Source of the DNA: Sulfurimonas sp.
GTDB lineage: Bacteria; Campylobacterota; Campylobacteria; Campylobacterales; Sulfurimonadaceae
Length of the DNA: 7,907 nt
Assembly (NCBI GenBank): GCA_024762745.1
Contig: JANTGV010000042.1
Coordinates: 1 to 7,907 of the forward strand
Reading direction: 5' to 3'
Below are positions 1 to 4,771 of this stretch, in pieces; position 1 is the stretch's first letter; every line of letters begins with the position of its first letter. The notes below the pieces were generated by a model. That model ran no database searches and had not been told where the DNA came from. It was given only the letters and a program-made list of their open reading frames with translations. The position numbers were made by a program, and so were the translations under genes.

Positions 1-60
1 AGCAAGTGTTAAGGTATTGACAAATAACAAAATAGATAAAATCTTTACAAATATTCGCAT
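1..60 (-). CDS. Exported protein, 5' fragment (signal peptide only)
   Basis: Only the first 20 codons lie in the window; the gene runs off the low-coordinate edge. The peptide starts MRIFVKIL and continues as a hydrophobic stretch ending in LTLA, which reads as a Sec signal peptide. A good ribosome site (AGGAAG/TAGGAT) sits directly upstream of the ATG. The start lies only 3 bases after the stop codon of the preceding gene, so it is almost certainly the next member of the same operon and may be translationally coupled to it. Nothing of the mature protein can be seen, so no function is proposed. Given its neighbours it is likely another periplasmic or outer-membrane protein. Confidence 0.7.
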   Translation of the reverse strand, partial: MRIFVKILSILLFVNTLTLA

Positions 61-63
61 ATC

Positions 64-822
64 CTACTTCCTACATCCGTCAAAACAGAGAAATTCTGGC
101 GAAAGTATCATCACACCGATCTCAAAGCCAGCACCATATACATCTTCAAAACAGTCTCCATATGTTAACGCAACAATAACATTTTTACTTTCCCAGCGAA
201 CACCAACTTTGTATTGTGGAGCAGAATAGGCTTCACCCTCTGTTCCAAATACTTCTGCTACAACTGAGGATTGAGGGATAATTTTATAAACAGCAACTCT
301 AGAGGAGTAAGTAAAACCAGATTTGTAATCTGTATCAACATTTAGACCCTCTAGTTTATTGTATGTCATACCAGGCATGATATCCCAAGAAATTGTATTT
401 TCAAAAAATGGAAAAGTAACAGGTACAGTAAACCAGTAAGACTTTGAATCAGGAAGCAGTGTTCCCTTTTGAAAATATCCAGGGACTACACCGGTGCCAG
501 CCATTATGGCTACTCCACCTGTTTTAGCACTATTTTCATATGCTGTATACTTTAAATATGCAGTAGTAGAATAATAACTAGACGTTTGCAAATCGTTTCT
601 ACTATCAAAAAGTGTCGCACCTAGATTGACTTCCAATTTTGGCAGAAGAGCTGCTGTGGCCATTAGCAATGAGAACTCTTGACCCGTTGTTAAAGTAGTT
701 GTTTGAGTCCCCTTGGGTGCTGTCCAGTAATTATCGGTATTGAACTGCTGAGCTTGTAAGCTAATATTTGAAAATAGCAATACAATAAATACAAATAGAA
801 GCTCTTTTCCTTGTGACAACAT
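64..822 (-). CDS. Probable outer-membrane beta-barrel protein, family not recognised
   Basis: The protein has 252 residues when started at the ATG at 822. Residues 1-24 form a Sec signal peptide: a polar start with Lys6, a hydrophobic core FVFIVLLF, and SLQA before QQFN. The mature part is rich in Tyr, Thr, Gly and Ser, with alternating hydrophobic/polar stretches of strand length separated by turns (for example KLEVNLGATLF, YWFTVPVTF, YKVGVRWES, NVIVALTYG). It has no cytoplasmic-type helices. This fits a small outer-membrane barrel of about 10-12 strands. The likely last strand ends at SPEF, but a short tail with two cysteines (Cys246, Cys250) follows, so the protein lacks the usual terminal aromatic residue. 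An upstream TTG at 882 and an ATG at 867 are open in frame, but they would bury the signal peptide behind 15-20 residues. It sits in an operon after two exported hydrolases, which suggests a channel or surface partner for them; that role is inferred. Confidence 0.75.
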   Translation of the reverse strand: MLSQGKELLFVFIVLLFSNISLQAQQFNTDNYWTAPKGTQTTTLTTGQEFSLLMATAALLPKLEVNLGATLFDSRNDLQTSSYYSTTAYLKYTAYENSAKTGGVAIMAGTGVVPGYFQKGTLLPDSKSYWFTVPVTFPFFENTISWDIMPGMTYNKLEGLNVDTDYKSGFTYSSRVAVYKIIPQSSVVAEVFGTEGEAYSAPQYKVGVRWESKNVIVALTYGDCFEDVYGAGFEIGVMILSPEFLCFDGCRK

Positions 823-830
823 AGAGTTAA

Positions 831-838
831 TCTTCACC
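831..838 (-). promoter_or_regulatory. Ribosome binding site selecting the 822 start
   Basis: The minus strand reads GGTGAAGA, then 8 bases, then the ATG at 822. This Shine-Dalgarno match, together with a signal peptide that begins right there, is why the shorter start was chosen for the barrel protein. Confidence 0.6.
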
Positions 839-885
839 AAGCATCTCTTCTTACATATTAATTTCATGAACCTATTGTTCAATTG

Positions 886-2067
886 TTAATGTGTATGAGG
901 TGGTAATTCTAAAAACATATCGTGGTCAATCCCAGTCAACTCTGCTTTAGGATCACCCCATACTTGATCCATAACTCGTAACCAGTTTCCACCCCAAATT
1001 TTAGCAAGATCTTTTTCTTTGTATCCGCGAGCTAGCAATGCACCTGTTAGATTTTGTAGTGTATCAGGAAGTTCCATACCTTGAGGATAATGATATGGTG
1101 GTTTTGGATAGGCTTTTGGATCCCATGCACCGCTATCGACCATCATCTTGTAGGTCTTTTCCACTTGTTCTTCAGGTAAAATGCCATGACCAGTACTGTC
1201 ATAATCCAGTCCCATAGTGACATGGTCTATACCCATAAGATCAACCATATAGTCAATCATTCCAACCATATCATCCATGGTAGGAATCTTTTTGTTTGAT
1301 ACAAACGCGGGGTAAGCTACTGCACCAGCAAATCCACCATTTTTAGCAATTGCTTTTAAGAGTTCATCGGGAACATTACGTGGATTGTTTATTTTTCCGC
1401 GGGCGTTAGCATGACTCAAAATTACAGGTTCTGATGAGGCTTCGATCGCATCCATAGAACTTTTGAATCCAGTATGGGACACATCAACAACTACGCGTGC
1501 CTCATTACATGTTTGCACCAACTTCTGCCCTAGGATACTCAGTCCACCATCGACACGTTCACTGATCCCATTAGCAAATGGATTACGAGTATTGTATGCC
1601 AACTGTATGATACCTACACCCATCTGTTTGTAATACCATACTCTCTCCAAATCAATATCCAACGAAGATGGTCCCTGAAAGTGATAAAAGATACCCAATT
1701 TACCCAGTTTCTTGGCGTTTCGAATATCATCGGCAGTTCGGCAGAACATCAAGTCATCACGGGTCTGAATCTGTTCAGAAAACCAAGATATCACTTTCAT
1801 AGTCACTTCTGGACCATAATTCGCTCCACCTACTGTCACACCTATAGTACTCACACCACCTTTGATCCATCGATCAAAATCTTTAGTATTAAAAGTTCCT
1901 AAAAGTAGAGGAACCACACCATCAATAGTTATCATACGATCATGCACATCACCATAACTTGTTGAAAGAGGCTTCTGGGCACCTAAGACTTGAGTAGAGC
2001 TAAGTGCAATACCCGCTGCAGATAGCCCAGCAACATTCAAAAACTCTCTTCTGTTCATTTTTTCCAT
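886..2067 (-). CDS. Tat-exported M19 (membrane dipeptidase)-like protein with altered metal site
   Basis: The protein has 393 residues and belongs to the peptidase M19 fold in the amidohydrolase superfamily, whose classical members are binuclear zinc dipeptidases. Residues 1-30 form a twin-arginine signal (NRREFL, then an Ala/Gly-rich core ending VLGA), so export is in the folded state. Conserved family features include DVSH (His198), ILSH (His219), the PRN arginine (Arg230) and GLDYD (Asp288). Three expected features are changed. The N-terminal DGHxD motif reads DGVVP at 49-53. The bridging Glu reads Gln131 in FHFQG-like context (YHFQG). The usual LTHN histidine is Tyr158. Catalysis through two zinc ions is therefore doubtful. 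From memory, a bacterial M19 clade with similar FQN/FQG changes exists, so this is likely an ancestral variant and not decay; the rest of the protein is intact. The start at 2067 follows AAGGA with 7-base spacing. A further ATG at 2115 would overlap the upstream gene and displace the signal peptide. It lies 13 bases after the amidohydrolase gene. Confidence 0.85.
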   Translation of the reverse strand: MEKMNRREFLNVAGLSAAGIALSSTQVLGAQKPLSTSYGDVHDRMITIDGVVPLLLGTFNTKDFDRWIKGGVSTIGVTVGGANYGPEVTMKVISWFSEQIQTRDDLMFCRTADDIRNAKKLGKLGIFYHFQGPSSLDIDLERVWYYKQMGVGIIQLAYNTRNPFANGISERVDGGLSILGQKLVQTCNEARVVVDVSHTGFKSSMDAIEASSEPVILSHANARGKINNPRNVPDELLKAIAKNGGFAGAVAYPAFVSNKKIPTMDDMVGMIDYMVDLMGIDHVTMGLDYDSTGHGILPEEQVEKTYKMMVDSGAWDPKAYPKPPYHYPQGMELPDTLQNLTGALLARGYKEKDLAKIWGGNWLRVMDQVWGDPKAELTGIDHDMFLELPPHTH

Positions 2068-2070
2068 TAT

Positions 2071-2080
2071 ATTTTCCTTT
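2071..2080 (-). promoter_or_regulatory. Ribosome binding site selecting the 2067 start
   Basis: The minus strand reads AAAGGAAAAT, with AAGGA 7 bases before the ATG at 2067. The site fills the short gap after the amidohydrolase stop codon. It supports the 2067 start over the in-frame ATG at 2115, which lies inside the preceding gene. Confidence 0.6.
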
Positions 2081-3412
2081 TTATTTGTTAATTGTATTTT
2101 TATAGATTTTGCCATCTTTCATAATCAAGGCGAGATTTTTATCAGGGTGAAGAAGAATTTTTAAATCTTTAAGTGGATTACCATTTATAAGAAGTATATC
2201 TGCTAAAGCACCCTCTTTAATAACACCAAGTTTACCTGGGTATGGATTACGCGGACCGGATAACTCTAACACTTGAGCGTTGATTGATGTTGCTTGTTTT
2301 AAGATCTCTGCGTTTGAAAACCAAGTGGTACGCAGAGTAAACTCTGTAACTTGTGCCTGTTTAGAATCTACAGATGCCACCATATCAGTACCGAAAAGAA
2401 CCTTGGCGTTGTATTTTTTACACGCTTTCATTAAGTTATCAAGACCATCTTTGGCTATCTGTTGACGTTTGACCTGAGCTGGAGTGAAGCTTGGAGGAGC
2501 AGGATTCATAAAAAGAGCTGCTTGAGGACTGATAAAGGCTCCTTTTTCAGCAGCCAGTTTTACAGTCTCTTCTTTAAGCAGGTTACAGTGTTCCAAGGAT
2601 TTTACACCGGCTTCTATGGCCATTCGAGTAGAACCATCAGTGTATGTATGGACTGCAACATAAGTGTTCCAACGCTTCGCTTCACCTACGGCTGCTTCTA
2701 ATTCTTCTTTAGAGTACTCAGCTATATCAAGTGGGTCATACATTCCAGATACTGCACCACCGACAAATACTTTGAGAAAATGTGCCCCTTTTCGAAACTG
2801 CATTCTACTAGCGCCCAACACTTCTGGAACTCCATCTGCAAATATTACAAGTCCTGTACGTTCTACATCGGTTTGTGCCGGTCCTCCCATAACATGTGGT
2901 AGTGAGCTAGGAGTTCTAAAATCTCCATGACCTGTTGTCATACTAAGAGCAGCTCCACCAGAATAGATACGTGGTCCAGGGAAGAGTCCTTCATCAATAC
3001 CTTGTTTAATACCAAAAACACTTCCTCCTACATCTCTAATAGTAGTAAAACCACGCATTAAAGTGTTCTTAGACTCAGTCAAGGCAACAGCCGCCTGATA
3101 ATCCATAGGTTTGTAGAAATGGTCGCTAACTGACATATTCCACCACAAGTGAGCATGTGCATCAATGAAACCCGGTGTAAGTGTTCTGTTGTCCCCATGA
3201 ATGATTGTAGCATCTTTAGGAGCTGAGACTTTTTTGGCGATTGTTTTAATGATATTGTTTTCAATAAGTACATCTCTGTTATAGAGTAACTTTTCATGAA
3301 CACCATCAAAAATATTGACATTTTTAATAAGAACTGATTTGGGAGTTTGATCATCTGCAAACAAATTCGCAAGACCTAAGAGTAGCACTATTGTGACAAC
3401 TATCTTTTTCAT
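2081..3412 (-). CDS. Sec-exported metal-dependent amidohydrolase (imidazolonepropionase/Xaa-Pro dipeptidase-like)
   Basis: The 443-residue protein begins with a Sec signal peptide (residues 1-19, MKKI start, hydrophobic core, NLFA before DDQTP). A small N-terminal beta sandwich (about 25-80) precedes the TIM-barrel domain. All canonical metal-site residues are visible: HAH at 86-88 after GFID, Lys214 in HFLKVF (probably carboxylated), His255 in VAVH, His275 in SLEHC and Asp343 in FGTDM. The C-terminal stretch returns to the sandwich with the usual GVIKEGALADILLING pattern (395-411). This layout matches the amidohydrolase branch that contains prolidase-like and N-acyl-amino-acid or dipeptide hydrolases (COG1228 type). 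The exact substrate cannot be read from sequence. The start has AAAGG 8 bases upstream. It is the first gene of an operon followed by the M19-like protein, so both probably process peptides or amides in the periplasm. The gene looks intact. Confidence 0.9.
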   Translation of the reverse strand: MKKIVVTIVLLLGLANLFADDQTPKSVLIKNVNIFDGVHEKLLYNRDVLIENNIIKTIAKKVSAPKDATIIHGDNRTLTPGFIDAHAHLWWNMSVSDHFYKPMDYQAAVALTESKNTLMRGFTTIRDVGGSVFGIKQGIDEGLFPGPRIYSGGAALSMTTGHGDFRTPSSLPHVMGGPAQTDVERTGLVIFADGVPEVLGASRMQFRKGAHFLKVFVGGAVSGMYDPLDIAEYSKEELEAAVGEAKRWNTYVAVHTYTDGSTRMAIEAGVKSLEHCNLLKEETVKLAAEKGAFISPQAALFMNPAPPSFTPAQVKRQQIAKDGLDNLMKACKKYNAKVLFGTDMVASVDSKQAQVTEFTLRTTWFSNAEILKQATSINAQVLELSGPRNPYPGKLGVIKEGALADILLINGNPLKDLKILLHPDKNLALIMKDGKIYKNTINK

Positions 3413-3474
3413 ATTTTAACCTTTAAAGTTAGATTTTAATATTTTAGAACTTATTTTATTGTTTTTATATTAAA

Positions 3475-3490
3475 CTACATATAAGTGTAG
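3475..3490 (-). promoter_or_regulatory. Inverted repeat upstream of the amidohydrolase operon
   Basis: The 181-base gap between 3412 and 3594 is very AT-rich and must contain the operon promoter unless transcription reads through from upstream. CTACA and TGTAG arms flank a 6-base spacer about 65-80 bases before the start codon, and the minus strand holds TATATG and TATAAA -10 candidates at or next to it. No convincing -35 box is visible. It could be an operator or chance in AT-rich DNA. Confidence 0.25.
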
Positions 3491-3593
3491 GTTTCTTTCT
3501 AATAAAAGCAGATTCTAAAGAAAATGTTTTGTTTAGCAAACTGTTATTTTTGGAACTATCTTCAAAATCATAAATGCAACTGTTAAAATCATA

Positions 3594-3848
3594 TCATGTT
3601 AACTCTTGTCTTGCTTCCCCTTGTATACAGCCAAAATTTTGACTCGTGCTTATTGACAAGAATGTGCATGACTTTAAATTTTTTTTATATCCATTGCTTG
3701 AACCATGTGGTATAAGTTCTGGTTTCCAATATATACAATCTTTACATAAAATACAAGTGATACTTTCAAAATTCTCATATATAGCATCTATGACAGCATA
3801 TACATTTTCATTGTTTATTATTCTCTTGCATGCCTCATCTTGTGTCAT
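3594..3848 (-). CDS. Small cysteine-rich putative zinc-binding protein
   Basis: The protein has 84 residues, no signal peptide and no membrane segment. The first ~30 residues look like an amphipathic helix. Cysteines at 32, 35 and 38 (CxxCxxC, followed by IYW), Cys61 (SCTFL) and Cys74 (NFGC) follow. The pattern CxxCxYW ... C ... FGC resembles small zinc-ribbon proteins commonly found in prophages and other mobile DNA, where residues 35, 38, 61 and 74 would hold the metal. A strong ribosome site (GGAGATAGT before the ATG) supports translation, although the gene is short. It is isolated, with about 180-220 bases of non-coding DNA on each side, between a toxin-antitoxin pair and the hydrolase operon. 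The family is not recognised by name, and DNA binding or a metal-dependent structural role are both open. Confidence 0.7.
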   Translation of the reverse strand: MTQDEACKRIINNENVYAVIDAIYENFESITCILCKDCIYWKPELIPHGSSNGYKKNLKSCTFLSISTSQNFGCIQGEARQELT

Positions 3849-3977
3849 ACTATCTCCAATGTTAAGTCTGAATATGATTTTATTTAAAGTTATATATTGA
3901 CGTTTTCTTCCAAAAATATTGCTTAATATTATGTAGCTACTACTTGATTGTAAATAGGACTTTAGAGAAGCATGGAA

Positions 3978-3998
3978 TGTCCCCCTGTAAATTAGACA
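3978..3998. repeat. Possible insertion-sequence terminal repeat (remnant)
   Basis: On the plus strand the motif runs TGTCCCCCTGTAAATTA then GACA. It has the TG...CA ends and the C-run plus AATTAGACA layout typical of terminal repeats of IS3-like elements. No matching second end and no transposase fragment are present in the window. If real, it is a lone end left by a decayed or partly deleted element. Non-coding DNA between the toxin and the cysteine-rich gene (3849-4064) holds only this motif and the adjacent hairpin. Confidence 0.3.
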
Positions 3999-4000
3999 GT

Positions 4001-4028
4001 TATTAAACTTGTTCTTTTTGGAACAAGT
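4001..4028 (-). terminator. Hairpin downstream of the toxin gene, possible terminator
   Basis: ACTTGTTC (4007-4014) and GAACAAGT (4021-4028) are perfect 8-base arms around a 6-base loop. On the minus strand the stem is followed by TTTAAT, a weak U-tract. It lies about 37 bases past the toxin stop codon, where a terminator for the toxin-antitoxin operon is expected. The stem is AT-rich, so efficiency may be low. It could instead belong to the neighbouring insertion-sequence-like end. Confidence 0.4.
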
Positions 4029-4064
4029 GTCAACTTGATAACTTAGCTAAAATCTATTGGAAAT

Positions 4065-4340
4065 TCAATACACTTCATCATGTGAGCCTATCTGCACTGG
4101 TACAATCTCTTTTTCTGTAATGATGAGTTCAATAGTGATACGATAACTGATATTGATCGATACAGAGTGAAGTTCTGAAAGTTTTCCAGAAAGCTTATGG
4201 AGTCTCAAAGATGGATGGTGAGGGTCTGCTTCTAAAAGCTTAATAGTCTTTTCATACTGAGATAGCAATTCAGGATGTTTTTTTATGAATTTTCGTAAAC
4301 GTTTCTCATACTGTTGCGTAAAGATTAACTTATAGGTCAT
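4065..4340 (-). CDS. RelE/ParE-superfamily toxin of a type II toxin-antitoxin pair
   Basis: The 91-residue basic protein begins MTYKLIFTQQYEKRL and has the RelE/ParE order: a first strand, two helices (about 8-37), then a four-stranded sheet. Typical features are LRLHKLSGKL (45-54), the YRITIEL strand with Arg67, and the C-terminal IGSHDEVY, in which His87 matches the GxH motif used for RNA cleavage in YafQ/RelE-type mRNA interferases. Members cut mRNA on the ribosome; ParE-type gyrase poisons share the fold, but the GSH ending favours an RNase. The ATG at 4340 overlaps the last 11 bases of the antitoxin gene, so translation is coupled. An in-frame ATG at 4364 would add eight residues not expected of the family, so it was not used. 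The gene appears complete. Confidence 0.88.
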   Translation of the reverse strand: MTYKLIFTQQYEKRLRKFIKKHPELLSQYEKTIKLLEADPHHPSLRLHKLSGKLSELHSVSINISYRITIELIITEKEIVPVQIGSHDEVY

Positions 4341-4584
4341 TATGAAGGGCCTTGATATGTTCATCGGCTGTCATAGTTTTTGCTTTTCCTTCTTCAATCT
4401 CTTTACGAGTTTCAATGAGTGCAGCTTCAAGTTCACACTCTCTTAGATAATTATAGTGTTCAAGATCCATTACAACATATTTGGATTTTCCGCGAACACT
4501 AATAATTACTTCCTCATCTTGCTTAAGTGCTTCATCTAATATTGTCACTCCACGTGTTTTTAGGTCATTAGCCATAATAGTCAT
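4330..4584 (-). CDS. Phd/YefM-family antitoxin
   Basis: The 84-residue acidic protein precedes and overlaps the toxin gene, the usual antitoxin-first order. Residues 4-50 match the Phd/YefM DNA-binding fold: MANDLKTRGVTILDEAL, then EVIISVRGKSKYVVMDLEHY, with the typical RGK turn and VVM strand. The C-terminal part (about 50-84, rich in Glu, Lys and Ala) is the flexible segment that would wrap and neutralise the toxin and be degraded by proteases. AAGGA lies 7 bases before the ATG at 4584. A second ATG at codon 4 is possible but has no better ribosome site. Members normally repress their own operon with the toxin as co-repressor; repeated boxes in the upstream region fit that. Confidence 0.9.
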   Translation of the reverse strand: MTIMANDLKTRGVTILDEALKQDEEVIISVRGKSKYVVMDLEHYNYLRECELEAALIETRKEIEEGKAKTMTADEHIKALHNDL

Positions 4585-4598
4585 AATACAATCCTTTT

Positions 4599-4657
4599 AA
4601 TAGTACTCTTTACAGTATTATAACACACACTATAGAAATTATGGCATAAATAGTACT
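4599..4657. promoter_or_regulatory. Repeated AGTACT boxes flanking the toxin-antitoxin promoter
   Basis: AATAGTACT occurs twice in the same orientation, at 4599-4607 and 4649-4657, and the palindrome AGTACT lies within each copy. One copy is downstream of the -10 box and the other upstream of the -35 region, a natural layout for binding of the antitoxin or toxin-antitoxin complex. A 50-base spacing places the copies roughly on the same helix face. The operator role is inferred. Confidence 0.4.
4617..4645 (-). promoter_or_regulatory. Promoter of the toxin-antitoxin operon
   Basis: The minus strand contains a perfect TATAAT -10 box (4622-4617), about 33 bases before the antitoxin ATG. Seventeen bases upstream is GCCATA, a poor -35 match. 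A weak -35 with a strong -10 is common for the housekeeping sigma factor in Campylobacterota. Confidence 0.6.
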
Positions 4658-4688
4658 TTATGAAGTTAAAAAACTATTATTCCAAAGC

Positions 4689-4704
4689 CATACTCTATAG
4701 TATG
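4689..4704. repeat. Perfect inverted repeat between the pump and the toxin-antitoxin operon
   Basis: CATACT and AGTATG arms (6 bases each) flank CTAT. It is not followed by a U-tract on the minus strand, so it is a poor terminator. It lies 85-100 bases upstream of the antitoxin promoter start site and shares an AGTA core with the boxes nearer the promoter, so it may be a further protein-binding site. Confidence 0.3.
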
Positions 4705-4733
4705 CCAAAGAAATTGTAGTTTGTATAGGGTAT

Positions 4734-4771
4734 AAAAAAGCGAGAACCTTCTACTTATCTAAAGGGTTCCC
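4734..4771 (-). terminator. Rho-independent terminator of the RND pump operon
   Basis: On the minus strand GGGAACC (4771-4765) pairs with GGTTCTC (4748-4742) with one G-U pair, and inner CTT/AAG can extend the stem. GC and then six T residues follow (4739-4734). The 5' arm lies within the last codons of the pump gene and the stop codon is in the loop, so termination starts before the coding sequence has fully ended. Confidence 0.75.

Noticed and set aside
823..882. Extended N-terminus of the barrel protein from a TTG at 882 or ATG at 867
   Set aside because: Both put charged residues ahead of a complete signal peptide, and the ATG at 822 has the best ribosome site.
2068..2115. Extended start of the M19-like gene at 2115
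   Set aside because: It overlaps the end of the amidohydrolase gene, lacks a ribosome site and pushes the twin-arginine motif 16 residues inward.
3079..3372. A 97-codon minus-strand frame inside the amidohydrolase gene
   Set aside because: It is an alternative frame of a gene with all catalytic residues in the main frame.
3413..3593. Terminator after the cysteine-rich gene
   Set aside because: Only 4-5 base hairpins without a U-tract were found in this AT-rich gap.
4341..4364. Toxin start at 4364
   Set aside because: The added residues do not fit the family, while the ATG at 4340 gives the usual short overlap with the antitoxin.
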